This document shows positions 1 to 8,821 of a stretch of 64,000 nucleotides of DNA, piece by piece (the stretch's first letter is position 1; each line of letters starts with the position of its first letter). Source of the stretch: Kluyvera cryocrescens NBRC 102467 (GTDB lineage Bacteria; Pseudomonadota; Gammaproteobacteria; Enterobacterales; Enterobacteriaceae); NCBI RefSeq assembly GCF_001571285.1, contig NZ_BCTM01000001.1, positions 282,667 to 346,666 on the forward strand, written 5' to 3'. The position numbers and the translations under genes were made by a program. Under the pieces are notes generated by a model that saw only the letters and a program-made list of their open reading frames with translations, did no database searches and was not told where the DNA came from.

Positions 1-1022
1 CCATGGCCCAGCGAATCGTTCACCTGTTTAAATTTGTCGAGGTCAATGTACAACAGCGACAGTTGCCCCTGCTCCCGACGGGCGCTTAACAGCGCCGCTT
101 TCAGGCGATCGTACAGTAAACTGCGATTCGGCAAATCGGTGAGCTGATCGTACTGCGCCAAATGCAGCAGCCGGGCCTGCATCTGCTGGCGTTCAATCAC
201 CGTCGCAATTTGCGTTGACACAAACTGCAGTAATTCCTGGTCCTGTTCGTTGTAGCACACGCCGCCAGGGTAGCTTTTCACCATCAGCACACCTATCGTG
301 CCTTTGTGGGTTTTTAGCGGTACCCCCAGCCAGCAGAATGGATTAATCCCAAAAGAGATTCGCAGCTCTTCCTGGCGGCTGGCTATCGTCTCAGGGGTGA
401 GCAGCAGCGGTTGACCGGTGTGGATGACCTCAGCGTAGAAAGTGCCGGGGATAAGGGTGAAAGGCGCTGGCGTCTGCTGAAACTCATCGACATGATAAGG
501 AAAGCTCATCTGCGCGGTTTCAACGTCGTACAGGGTAACCGAGAAGTTATCGACCGGCAGCAGCGTGCCGACAATCTCATGAATACGCTGGAACAGCTTA
601 AGCAAGTCTTCGGCGGTATGGGCCGCTTCGGATATGGAATAGAGAGCGGACTGTAGCGATTCGGAGCGCTTACGCTCCGTCACATCGCGGGCAACGCCGA
701 TTCGCAGCCGATCGGCCTCTGACCAGCGCGCCGACCACATGATATTTACCACGTGTCCTTTTTTGTGAACGTAGCGATTTTCAAAATGAAACTGAGGATT
801 GCCTGACATGACTTCGACTACCGAGTTTCGGGTTATTTCCCGATCTTCCGGCAGCATCAAGTCAAACATGTTTTTGCCAATCATTTCTTTCGGCGTATAG
901 CCAAAAATACGCTCACAGGATGCACTCGCAAAAACGATATTGGCATGAGCATCAACGGCAAAAACAGCGTCCAACATGAGATCGATAAAACTGCTCAACG
1001 GCGCGTGAGAATTCGATTCCAT
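1..1022 (-). CDS. PAS-GAF-GGDEF sensor diguanylate cyclase (partial, C-terminus outside window)
   Basis: Reading leftward from an ATG at 1022, 340 residues are visible before the window edge. A PAS domain (about residues 10-125, ending in DVTERKRS) is followed by a GAF domain (about 130-290) and the beginning of a GGDEF domain: YIDLDKFKQVND at residues 325-336 is the metal/nucleotide-binding start of that fold. The GG(D/E)EF loop itself, and any EAL domain, lie off the window, so catalytic competence cannot be judged. No transmembrane segment is visible before the PAS, which suggests a cytosolic sensor. The family makes cyclic di-GMP to control motility and biofilm. Domain calls are firm; the ligands sensed are unknown. 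Confidence 0.88.
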   Translation of the reverse strand, partial: MESNSHAPLSSFIDLMLDAVFAVDAHANIVFASASCERIFGYTPKEMIGKNMFDLMLPEDREITRNSVVEVMSGNPQFHFENRYVHKKGHVVNIMWSARWSEADRLRIGVARDVTERKRSESLQSALYSISEAAHTAEDLLKLFQRIHEIVGTLLPVDNFSVTLYDVETAQMSFPYHVDEFQQTPAPFTLIPGTFYAEVIHTGQPLLLTPETIASRQEELRISFGINPFCWLGVPLKTHKGTIGVLMVKSYPGGVCYNEQDQELLQFVSTQIATVIERQQMQARLLHLAQYDQLTDLPNRSLLYDRLKAALLSARREQGQLSLLYIDLDKFKQVNDSLGH

Positions 1023-1409
1023 AGACAAATTAAAGGCCCGAATATAAGAGTGAGTACGACTACGTTTACGAAAGAATATCCGTCGCCCAGTAGCGCTACA
1101 TCGCATGCACTGCACTAGCGGTTAAAGATAGTACAGGTTCAGACCACTATACAATGAAAAAGAGTGACATAAGGGAAACGGGAAATGGCGCGGTAGAGCA
1201 AACGCGGACTCATAAAGTACCGACCGTTCGTCTTCGTCGAAAACCTGGCGCCACTCAAGCCACCACGATTAGGCGCGAAGCTTTAGCCACTATGGGTGAT
1301 ATAAAGCTAACCGCGCAACGCTTGCTTATCTTTCACCGCTAAATATTCTCGGCCTTCAATAATCAGGCCCCAGGATAAGGCCTGATACTGACAGGAGTAA
1401 TAAAGCGCA
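1023..1409. other. Intergenic gap, no convincing gene
   Basis: This stretch lies between the diguanylate cyclase start and the amidohydrolase stop. It must hold the cyclase promoter, but no clear -35/-10 pair was identified. An 8-bp inverted repeat (ATCAGGCC ... GGCCTGAT, 1362-1386, 9-nt loop) sits 24 bp past the amidohydrolase stop and could end its transcript, although no T-run follows. A 62-codon frame on the plus strand (1154-1342) has no ribosome binding site and basic, low-complexity content; I do not call it a gene. Confidence 0.5.
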
Positions 1410-3161
1410 TTATTGCGGCGGATAAACCTGTTTACCGGCAAACATCGTCCACACGACGTTCGCGTCCCGCAGTTTTTCAATACTGACTTTTTCCAGATTA
1501 CGATCGAACAGCACCAGATCTGCGCTTTTACCGGGTTCAATTGAACCAATCTCTTTATCCCGGCCAATCACTTTGGCCGCATTCAGGGTGTAGGCCTGTA
1601 ACATCGCTTCACGATGCATTTTCTCACTGGCTGGCGGCAGTTCGCCCATCTCCCCCATTCGCGTCACCGCCGTATAAATCGCCAGCAGCGGGTTGGGGCT
1701 CGAAACCGGCCAATCGCTGGCCCCGGCAATCAGCGCATGATGGCGATAAAGATCGCCCGCCGGATACAGGTTTTTCAACAACGGTGCAGGCACTTTACCG
1801 TCAATCAAAGCGGTCGAAGCGGCATCCTTCCCGGCCCATAGCAATTGCATCGATGCCGCGACATTTAGCTGCGGGAAACGAGGCAGACTCTGTGGGCTCA
1901 CCACTTCCAGATGCGTGATGCTGTGCAGAATCCCACTGTCGCCATTTTGCTGGCGCGCGCAGGCGATGCCATCCAGCGCCTCCGTTACGGCGCGGTCGCC
2001 AATGGCATGGAAATGTGCAATCAGATGCTCTGCGTCCACTTTGGCAATAAGCTGACAAAACTGCTTTTTATCCAGCGTGTCATCACCGCTATAACCCGGC
2101 CGATTCAGATAGGCCTCGCTTAATTTTGCCGTTTGAGCGGGATATTCAATCACCCCATCCTGGAAAATTTTGATGCCGCTGAGCCGGACATCCGGGGTAT
2201 GGGAAAATTTTTCCCGTAGTGCAACCACATCGTCAATGACCGCAGGCGTAGAGTGAATATTCACCAGCGCTAACCCGGTCACGTGAGCATTAAGTTTTCC
2301 CGCCTGGGCAAGCGCGGTGTAGGCCGGTAACAATCCTTCATCTTCGCGACCAGGATGCGCGTTAAACACCGGCGCCAACGGCCGCACGTTGCTGATTGGA
2401 TCCATCCACGCGGTGATGCCAAAGCGGTTCATCTCTTGCGTTCCAGCGAGAATACCCTGGGCAATTTTACCGTCGTCAACCGGAGGGATCGCCTTAAGTA
2501 CATAATCCCAGGCACCTTCGGCGACAAAACCATTAATTTTACCGTCTGCCGTCAAGCCGGTTCCTGACTTAATACCGGGTTCAGTGTTATCTAACACCTC
2601 ATCCGTTAAATTCGCCTTTCGGAGCATCGCCTGATTGGCCCAACCGGTATGAGCATCCGACCCGGCTAATACCACTGGGGTATTTTTATATTCAGGTGCG
2701 TTAAATACGGCAGAGAGCAATGGGATATTATTCCAGTAATCAAGATTGAGGTTACTGTAAAATTGCACGCCATTGAGATCTCGCTGGGGATTATTTTTAT
2801 TATCCGCGACAAATTTTTCAATCGCGGCAGCATCTTTCATACCGTCCGGAAATGAAACCGTGACCGTCTGAAACCCGGCGTAGGCCACGTGAGCATGGCT
2901 ATCGATGAGTCCCGGAAGCAGATACCCGCCTTTGAGATCCAAGCGCGCAGCATCCGGCCCCGCCTGCTGCAGCACATCCTGATAGCTTCCCACGGCAATA
3001 ATTTTACCCCCCTGAATGGCCACAGCCTGCGGATGGGGATTTTTTGGATCGGCGCTATAAATATCGCCCCCGTAAATAAATGTTTTGGTTTCCTGTTGCG
3101 CCAACGCAGACAAAGAGGTGGCCGCCAGTGCGCACACCAGAAATAGCTTTGAAAATTTCAT
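1410..3161 (-). CDS. Exported amidohydrolase, family 3 (YtcJ-like)
   Basis: A 583-residue protein with a typical signal peptide (residues 1-21, ending ALAQ), so probably periplasmic. The mature part is an amidohydrolase-superfamily TIM barrel: HAH metal ligands at residues 89-91, HFHAIGDRAV further on as a second metal/catalytic segment, and the small beta-sandwich formed by both ends (GSIEPGKSADLVLFDRN near the C-terminus). These features match the Amidohydro_3/YtcJ group, metal-dependent hydrolases of amide or imide bonds with mostly unknown substrates. A GGAG ribosome binding site precedes the ATG. It lies 51 bp downstream of an AraC-type regulator gene on the same strand, so the two are probably one transcript. 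The substrate cannot be deduced. Confidence 0.85.
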   Translation of the reverse strand: MKFSKLFLVCALAATSLSALAQQETKTFIYGGDIYSADPKNPHPQAVAIQGGKIIAVGSYQDVLQQAGPDAARLDLKGGYLLPGLIDSHAHVAYAGFQTVTVSFPDGMKDAAAIEKFVADNKNNPQRDLNGVQFYSNLNLDYWNNIPLLSAVFNAPEYKNTPVVLAGSDAHTGWANQAMLRKANLTDEVLDNTEPGIKSGTGLTADGKINGFVAEGAWDYVLKAIPPVDDGKIAQGILAGTQEMNRFGITAWMDPISNVRPLAPVFNAHPGREDEGLLPAYTALAQAGKLNAHVTGLALVNIHSTPAVIDDVVALREKFSHTPDVRLSGIKIFQDGVIEYPAQTAKLSEAYLNRPGYSGDDTLDKKQFCQLIAKVDAEHLIAHFHAIGDRAVTEALDGIACARQQNGDSGILHSITHLEVVSPQSLPRFPQLNVAASMQLLWAGKDAASTALIDGKVPAPLLKNLYPAGDLYRHHALIAGASDWPVSSPNPLLAIYTAVTRMGEMGELPPASEKMHREAMLQAYTLNAAKVIGRDKEIGSIEPGKSADLVLFDRNLEKVSIEKLRDANVVWTMFAGKQVYPPQ

Positions 3162-3212
3162 TATTAACTCCGTTGTATTGCGAATAAACTCATTTATTAT
3201 TGTGCTTCAGCG

Positions 3213-4100
3213 TTATTCTTCCGGTGTTGTTTGCAAAGGAATACAGATATCAAAGACATAATAATTCTGGGAAACATCAGTTTCATTATAATAATATTCA
3301 TAACACGGCTTATCACTTTTAATAAACCCTCGGGCGGCGATCCAGGCCAATGCCCACTCCCATGCAGGATCCAATTGTTCTTCAAATACCGCGAATTTAC
3401 ACACACCGTAGATCCCTCCCGACAGTGTCTGTACCGCAATCCCCCTCCCCGCTTTTTCGCTACTGCCTATTTCGACTCCGACGTCCGTTCGGCAGCGTGC
3501 AGCAGAGGTTATCTCCGGCGCATCCCAATACACGCAGAGAGTCCCCGCGGGCTGCGATGGCGTGCGTGCAGGCAACGAGGCCAGCAGATCCTGATGCGTT
3601 TGTTGGCAGGTCTCTTTGCCATAGGGACCAAATCTGCGCATATAGGCCACCCGACGGGCAGGAAGCCGACTGATATGCGCCGCCAGCAGACCAATGCTGG
3701 GGGCCGTAAAGTGAGAATAGGGACTTTTTTCCACCACCACGTTTCCTGGCTTGCTCTTTGTTGCCAGAATGTGACGACGGCGAAATTCTCCCGGTGAGAC
3801 GGCAAAGTGGGCGCGAAATGCTTTCGCAAAATTCTGAGAGCTGGAGAAGCCGATACGTAGCGCCAGCCCGGTAATCTCTTCCTGCGGGAACGCCAGCAGC
3901 CATGCCGCCGCCCTTTCCATTCGCAGGCGTCGAGTAAAGGCTGCCACGGTTTCACCAACCTGAGCGCGGAATAGGCGATGAAAGTGGAAGCTTGAAAGTG
4001 CAACAGCATTCGCGATCTCTTCAAGCGTCGGGTTCAGATGGAGATTCTGGCTGATGTAATCCATCGCCTTAAAGATTGGCCTGCGGTTGCTCTGCTGCAT
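3213..4100 (-). CDS. AraC-family regulator with GyrI-like effector domain
   Basis: A 295-residue transcription factor of the Rob/SoxS-like plus GyrI type. The N-terminal third (about residues 8-105) carries two helix-turn-helix motifs of the AraC/XylS family (LEEIANAVALSSFHFHRLF; ITGLALRIGFSSSQNFAKAF). The C-terminal half (about 130-295) resembles the GyrI/Rob-C small-molecule-binding fold (RRVAYMRRFGPYG). I chose the ATG at 4100, which gives MQQSNRRPIFKAMDYI; an in-frame ATG at 4142 would add 14 poorly conserved residues. Its position just upstream of the amidohydrolase suggests it controls that gene in response to a hydrophobic effector; this is inference. Confidence 0.85.
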   Translation of the reverse strand: MQQSNRRPIFKAMDYISQNLHLNPTLEEIANAVALSSFHFHRLFRAQVGETVAAFTRRLRMERAAAWLLAFPQEEITGLALRIGFSSSQNFAKAFRAHFAVSPGEFRRRHILATKSKPGNVVVEKSPYSHFTAPSIGLLAAHISRLPARRVAYMRRFGPYGKETCQQTHQDLLASLPARTPSQPAGTLCVYWDAPEITSAARCRTDVGVEIGSSEKAGRGIAVQTLSGGIYGVCKFAVFEEQLDPAWEWALAWIAARGFIKSDKPCYEYYYNETDVSQNYYVFDICIPLQTTPEE

Positions 4101-4885
4101 CGTCAGTTCTCTTTCACGTATTATTCTCACCGCGGTGGGCAATCAGTATGCCGGAAGCCGGTAAAAAGTGAACAATTGATGTTCGTCCGACAAAAGTCGA
4201 AAGGCACGAACGATTGCGCCATCCATTTCTTCCGCCGTCAGTATCGTTATTATATTTAAGCTATCCGCTATTAATATTGGCGCTGGACTCACCAAATTAG
4301 CAAACCATTATTTAATTTTTACTTAACAACAATAAATTAAGATAATTCTGTGCATTTTGTTATTCCTTTCATACGAAAGGGATAATAACTCACCAAATAG
4401 CGATCAAATAACGTCCAGTGAAAATAAAAGTCGAATAAAATCATTGAGCTTCCTCAAAAGCTATCCGCCACGCCCGCGTTATTTTGGGTGCTACCTCGGT
4501 TCACCAAACCGGCAAGAAAAAACCATAACTAACTGTTTAAAAAAGAAAATAACAAATTAATCCATTTTTGAAATACACTTCTGCGCTTTCGATTTTATGT
4601 ATGATCTAAATCAATATTCGTATAGTCAACTTGCTTGATAGTTGCTTCGCGTTATAAAAGCAAACAGGCTAAGTTTGCCGCGCAGAAAGATGATTAATAC
4701 TCAAGTTTATTATTGCCCAGGCTATTTTAATCGCGCTGGTCGTAAGCAGTGTGCTTAGCTATACCAGTACGGCTATATCAGCATTTGGATTGCGGAAGCG
4801 GAAAGTTATTCCATTATTCCGCAAAACAGCATTGGACTTGAATAAATAAGATTGTGGATACGTTCTGTAATAAGCAAGGTTAATG
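4101..4885. other. Long AT-rich intergenic gap
   Basis: About 780 bp between the AraC-type regulator and a lipoprotein gene, clearly more AT-rich than its neighbours. It presumably contains both promoters. Apart from a possible frameshifted small membrane-protein relic at 4689-4849, I found no supportable gene. A 67-codon frame at 4357-4560 lacks a ribosome binding site and looks random. Confidence 0.5.
4689..4849 (+). pseudogene. Possible frameshifted small membrane-protein relic
   Basis: From ATG 4689 the frame reads MINTQVYY and soon stops. Shifting frame near 4711 opens a stretch to a TAA at 4849 that encodes one hydrophobic helix (AQAILIALVVSSVLSY), then a basic tail (LRKRKVIPLFRK). AGAAAG precedes the ATG. 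This looks like a one-helix small protein broken by a single-base change, but I recognise no homologue and chance is possible. Confidence 0.25.
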
Positions 4886-5362
4886 ATGAAAGCAAAATTG
4901 ATGGTGTTAGCGGGGCTGATGAGCGCCGTATTTCTTGCTGGCTGCTCTTCCCCAGCACAGCGGATGGCAGCATGTGAAGCACAAGGTGTTTCTAAAGACA
5001 CATGCTATTTATCTGAGCAAAACCGCCAGCAGGGTATAAACAACGCAGCGCTTACCGCAGCCTACGCCAACGCGGCCAATGCCACCGCTGAGCAGCACGC
5101 CCAGGCAGCGCACGTCGCGGATCCCATGCGTGAGGCAACCCTCTCCTCCAACGTACTGAAAGCCACGCTTTCTAACGGTTTTTTCAGCGCAACAATCAAT
5201 GGTAAAAAGGCAACCGTCAAACGGGTTAACGCCAATTTCTATGAAATTCGCGGCGCGGGCTACGTTATCTCTGTCAGCATGAATGCCGAAGGTATCGACA
5301 GTGCATCATGGAATAAAACCCATGGCCGCGATAACGGTATCCTGACCGTCACGCAGAAATAA
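4886..5362 (+). CDS. Predicted outer/periplasmic lipoprotein, unknown function
   Basis: A 158-residue protein with a lipoprotein signal: basic start, hydrophobic core and lipobox LAGC with the acylated Cys at residue 20. The next residues are Ser-Ser, not Asp, so outer-membrane sorting is expected. The mature part has an Ala/Asn-rich helical segment (about residues 50-85) and a C-terminal beta-rich region (NGKKATVKRVNANFYEIRG). I do not recognise the family. Two adjacent ATGs occur at 4883 and 4886; AAGGT at 4876-4880 is better spaced for the second. A strong terminator follows immediately, so it is probably a single-gene transcript. Confidence 0.75.
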   Translation: MKAKLMVLAGLMSAVFLAGCSSPAQRMAACEAQGVSKDTCYLSEQNRQQGINNAALTAAYANAANATAEQHAQAAHVADPMREATLSSNVLKATLSNGFFSATINGKKATVKRVNANFYEIRGAGYVISVSMNAEGIDSASWNKTHGRDNGILTVTQK

Positions 5363-5372
5363 TCTGATTTAT

Positions 5373-5396
5373 AAAGGGGGCATTGTGCCCCCTTTT
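5373..5396 (+). terminator. Rho-independent terminator after lipoprotein gene
   Basis: A perfect 10-bp stem (AAAGGGGGCA / TGCCCCCTTT) with a 3-nt loop and trailing T's, 11 bp past the lipoprotein stop codon. Confidence 0.85.
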
Positions 5397-5525
5397 GAAG
5401 GGCCGGCCAATGTAGTGCCCTTCCGATCTCCCAGGCAACCGTTCACACCGTCTCTTCCCTATTTGCTTTCTCTCGACACCAGGAACAAAATTCATAGAGC
5501 CCTTCAAAAAATGCCGAGGTAGCCC

Positions 5526-5948
5526 ATGCCCGTCTATCATCATGCGCTTGTCCTGATCAACAGCAGCCTTGACGGCGTGCCGCTGCTCCAGCATGCGGCC
5601 AGAATGGCGCAAGAAACACCGATGCAGATCACCATTGCCCACATCAGCACCGACTATCGGGCGTTGAACTACGTTTCCGATAGCTTAATGAACGATGATG
5701 TTTCACAGGAAGTCATTCAGGCAAAAGCGCTGTTAAGCGAGCTGGCGGCGACGGTGTCACTGCCCGTTGAGACGCTGGCGCTGGTTACCACCCGGCGTTT
5801 TGAAGACGTGGAGGAGTGCGTAACACAGCGCAAAATCGACCTGATTATCGCCGGGCACCACAACCGTCTGCTGGGGGTCATGGCCTCGCACTCGCTCGAA
5901 TATATCAACCATTTAACGGTGGACGTGCTAATTAAACATCTGCCTTAA
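5526..5948 (+). CDS. Universal stress protein, UspA family
   Basis: A 140-residue single-domain Usp protein. It shows the alpha/beta pattern of the family: N-terminal strand HHALVLINSS, ITIAHIS in the second strand, DLIIAGHHNR before the last helix, and a short final strand VDVLIKHLP. It lacks the G-2x-G-9x-G(S/T) nucleotide loop, which places it nearer the UspA/UspC/UspD class than the ATP-binding UspFG class. GAGGT precedes the ATG. It is a single gene on the plus strand, convergent with the LysR gene to its right. Members help cells survive stationary phase and oxidative or envelope stress; the particular role here is unknown. Confidence 0.85.
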   Translation: MPVYHHALVLINSSLDGVPLLQHAARMAQETPMQITIAHISTDYRALNYVSDSLMNDDVSQEVIQAKALLSELAATVSLPVETLALVTTRRFEDVEECVTQRKIDLIIAGHHNRLLGVMASHSLEYINHLTVDVLIKHLP

Positions 5949-5969
5949 TCCCGCCAGCGCCGGAATAAT

Positions 5970-6896
5970 TTACGCCACGTCTCCTTCGCGCAGCTGCTTT
6001 TGCAGCAGCGAAAAACACGCTTCAATCATCGGTGGTAATGACTGCGGCCCGCGCATTAACGCCACGGTACGGGTCAACGCTGGCTGCTGTAGCTGGGCAA
6101 CCCGCAGCGCCGGATCCTGCAGATGAGTGGTGTAAAGCTGTGGCAAAATGCCCACTGCCAGCTTTGAGCGCACCAGCCCATACAGCGTTTCAATATAATC
6201 CACCTGATAGCGCGTATTGAGCGTTAACCGCTGGCTTTCCACCAGCGCACCGACCAGACGCTGGATATTGCCTTTGGAGAACATGGCGATATCACGCCCT
6301 GCCAGCAGCTTCCACGGCAGATGCGGCTGTCCACCCAACGGATCGTCGACGTGCAGTACCGCCACCAGCGGGTCTTCGCGCAGCGGAAAAAGCTGTAAGT
6401 CTTCCGGCAGTGAGCTGTCAATGGCTCCCACGCCAAAATCAATCTGCCCACTTTGCAGATCGCGGGCTAGCGTATCATTAGTCCGGTCGTGAAATTCAAC
6501 ACGCAGCCGTGGAAAAGCCTGCGCCAAAGCCTCAGGCAGCAGCGGAAACAGCAGTGAGCTTACCGACGGAATCAGCCCAATACGCACCGTGCCGTCCCCC
6601 CCCGCTTCCACTATCTGCTCGATATCCTGAAACGCCATCTGCGCCACGCTCAGCACGCGTTGGGCGTGCGGTAAAATCGCGGCCCCCAGCTCCGTCAGGG
6701 TCACCGCCGAGGCGGTACGGTTGACCAGCTTGCCGCCGATCACCGTTTCAATTTGCCGCAGCGCGCTGCTGAGCGCCGGCTGGCTAATGGCCAGACGGCT
6801 AGCGGTATCTGTAAAGTGACGCAGCTGCGCCAGCGTGACAAAATACTGCAACTGTTTTAGCGAGAGCGCGGGCAGCCGCTGCCAGGGTTCGGTCAT
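5970..6896 (-). CDS. LysR-family regulator divergent from ade
   Basis: A LysR-type regulator of 308 residues. It has an N-terminal winged helix-turn-helix (LRHFTDTASRLAISQPALSS) and a type-2 periplasmic-binding-like effector domain (from about residue 85, DGTVRIGLIPSVSSLLFPLL). An in-frame GTG at 6908 would add four residues (MKLN); I prefer the ATG at 6896. It is transcribed away from the adenine deaminase gene, with about 125 bp between them that holds a palindrome. The classic LysR arrangement suggests it regulates the deaminase-permease operon, perhaps sensing a purine. Confidence 0.85.
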   Translation of the reverse strand: MTEPWQRLPALSLKQLQYFVTLAQLRHFTDTASRLAISQPALSSALRQIETVIGGKLVNRTASAVTLTELGAAILPHAQRVLSVAQMAFQDIEQIVEAGGDGTVRIGLIPSVSSLLFPLLPEALAQAFPRLRVEFHDRTNDTLARDLQSGQIDFGVGAIDSSLPEDLQLFPLREDPLVAVLHVDDPLGGQPHLPWKLLAGRDIAMFSKGNIQRLVGALVESQRLTLNTRYQVDYIETLYGLVRSKLAVGILPQLYTTHLQDPALRVAQLQQPALTRTVALMRGPQSLPPMIEACFSLLQKQLREGDVA

Positions 6897-6937
6897 GTTG
6901 AGCTTCACTCGAGACGATCACCCAGAATAAGCCGAAG

Positions 6938-6951
6938 TTATCAGGTGATAA
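6938..6951. promoter_or_regulatory. Palindromic operator candidate between LysR gene and ade
   Basis: TTATCA-GG-TGATAA, two perfect 6-bp arms, lies between the divergent LysR gene and adenine deaminase gene. Such dyads in the intergenic region are where LysR proteins usually bind. The assignment is positional; no protein-specific consensus is known to me. Confidence 0.45.
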
Positions 6952-7021
6952 GTTTTTTCATCTGGGCAACCGTTTGCTCTGCCCCTAAAGTAGCGCTCAT
7001 TATCCCTGCGCCGGAGTTGTT

Positions 7022-8803
7022 ATGTCCAGCAATGCTGAAAACCGCCGCCGCGCCGTACAGGCTGCCCGCGGTGAAGTTCCGTTCGATCTTCTGCTTACTG
7101 ATGCCCACATCGTCGATATGGCCACCGGTGAAATTCGTGACGCTGACGTCGGTATCGTCGGCGATATGATTGCCAGCGTGCACCCGCGCGGCAGCCGGGA
7201 CGATGCGCTTGAGCACCACTCTCTGCCGGGCGTATTCCTCTCGCCGGGTTTGATGGACACCCACGTCCACCTCGAAAGCTCACACCTGCCGCCGGAGCGC
7301 TACGCGGAAATCGTGCTGGCGCAGGGCACCACCGCCGTCTTCTGGGATCCACATGAACTCGCTAACGTGCTCGGCGTCGCCGGCGTGCGCTACGCCGTCG
7401 AAGCCAGCCGCCATCTGCCTTTGCAGGTGATGGTCGCCGCGCCATCCAGCGTGCCGTCCACGCCGGGGCTGGAGATGTCGGGTGCCGATTTCGCCGGTGC
7501 GGAAATGGAAACCATGCTCGGCTGGCCGGAAGTCCGCGGCGTTGCGGAAGTGATGGACATGCACGGCGTACTGCACGGAAGCTGTCGGATGCAGGAGATT
7601 GTGCAGGCCGGCCTTAATAGCGGCAAACTGATTGAGGGTCACGCACGCGGCCTGAGCGGTGCAGACCTGCAGGCCTACCTCGCAGCGGGCGTCACCTCCG
7701 ATCACGAATTGACATCCGCCGACGATGCGCTGGAAAAACTGCGCGCCGGTTTAACCTTAGAGATCCGCGGCTCGCACCCTTACCTATTGCCGGATATCGT
7801 CAAGGCGCTGCAAACGTTGCCTCACCTCTCTTCACAGATCACCGTCTGCACCGACGATGTCCCACCGGATATGCTGCTGGAAAAAGGCGGCATTATCGCC
7901 CTGCTCAATCTATTGATTGAACACGGTCTTTCCGCCACCGACGCGCTACGCTTTGCCACGCTTAACGCCGCTATCCGCCTGCAGCGTAACGACCTGGGGC
8001 TGATTGCCGCCGGGCGCCGCGCCGACCTTGTGGTCTTTGACTCGCTGGATAAGCTTGAGGCGCGTGCCGTCTATGTGGCCGGTAAGCAAATTGCCCGCGA
8101 CGGCAAATTGCTGGCGCCGATTGCGGCCGCCGACGGCGTAACGCCACCGCGCGATACCCTGCGCTTAGCGCCACTCAGCGCCGAGGATTTTGCGCTGCGG
8201 ATTGGCGATATTGACCACGGCGTCGCCCGCCTACGCCACATTCGCGGCGCGCGCTTTACCCAATGGGGCGAAGTGGATGTCGAGATCCGCGACGGCCAAG
8301 TACAAATCCCTGCGGGCTTTAGCCTGATTTGGGTGAAGCACCGCCATGGCCGACATGATGCCAAACCGCAGATTGCGCTCTTAGAAGGCTGGGGTGAACT
8401 GCGCGGCGCCATTGCCACCAGCTATTCGCACGACTCGCACAACCTGGTCGTCCTCGGACGTAACGCCGATGACATGGCGCTGGCGGCAAACCAGCTGATC
8501 GCCTCCGGCGGCGGCATGGCGCTGGCGCAAAATCAGCAGATCCTGGCCCACGTCGCGATGCCAATTGCCGGTATGCTTTCCGACCAGCCGGCCGCAGAGC
8601 TGGCAGCCGCATTCCGCAAGCTGCGCGATTTAAGCGCCGAAGTGGCCGATTGGGAACCGCCGTACCGCGTGTTCAAAGCGATCGAAGGCACCTGCCTTGC
8701 CTGTAACGCGGGGCCGCATTTAACTGATTTAGGGCTGACCGACGGCACCACGCGACAGATTGTCGATCCGGTCATTTCGTCACAACACACCACACAACAA
8801 TAA
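7022..8803 (+). CDS. ade: Adenine deaminase
   Basis: A 593-residue amidohydrolase that hydrolyses adenine to hypoxanthine and ammonia (EC 3.5.4.2) in purine salvage. Family signatures are in order: DTHVHLESS (HVH metal ligands at 81-83), FWDPHELANVLG, EVMDMHGVLHG, LIEGHARGLSG, CTDDVPPDMLLEKGG, and the C-terminal segment SYSHDSHNLVVLGRNADDMALAANQ, which separates adenine deaminases from other amidohydrolases. It differs at many positions from the E. coli K-12 enzyme (DAHLHIESS there), so it may be a second subgroup rather than the direct orthologue. GGAG lies 5 nt before the ATG. A purine permease follows 18 bp downstream, forming a transport-plus-deamination operon. Confidence 0.9.
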   Translation: MSSNAENRRRAVQAARGEVPFDLLLTDAHIVDMATGEIRDADVGIVGDMIASVHPRGSRDDALEHHSLPGVFLSPGLMDTHVHLESSHLPPERYAEIVLAQGTTAVFWDPHELANVLGVAGVRYAVEASRHLPLQVMVAAPSSVPSTPGLEMSGADFAGAEMETMLGWPEVRGVAEVMDMHGVLHGSCRMQEIVQAGLNSGKLIEGHARGLSGADLQAYLAAGVTSDHELTSADDALEKLRAGLTLEIRGSHPYLLPDIVKALQTLPHLSSQITVCTDDVPPDMLLEKGGIIALLNLLIEHGLSATDALRFATLNAAIRLQRNDLGLIAAGRRADLVVFDSLDKLEARAVYVAGKQIARDGKLLAPIAAADGVTPPRDTLRLAPLSAEDFALRIGDIDHGVARLRHIRGARFTQWGEVDVEIRDGQVQIPAGFSLIWVKHRHGRHDAKPQIALLEGWGELRGAIATSYSHDSHNLVVLGRNADDMALAANQLIASGGGMALAQNQQILAHVAMPIAGMLSDQPAAELAAAFRKLRDLSAEVADWEPPYRVFKAIEGTCLACNAGPHLTDLGLTDGTTRQIVDPVISSQHTTQQ

Positions 8804-8821
8804 TCATGGGAGCGCCACGCA

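Noticed and set aside
1154-1342. 62-codon frame in the gap after the diguanylate cyclase
   Set aside because: No ribosome binding site, no hydrophobic or domain pattern, and atypical composition.
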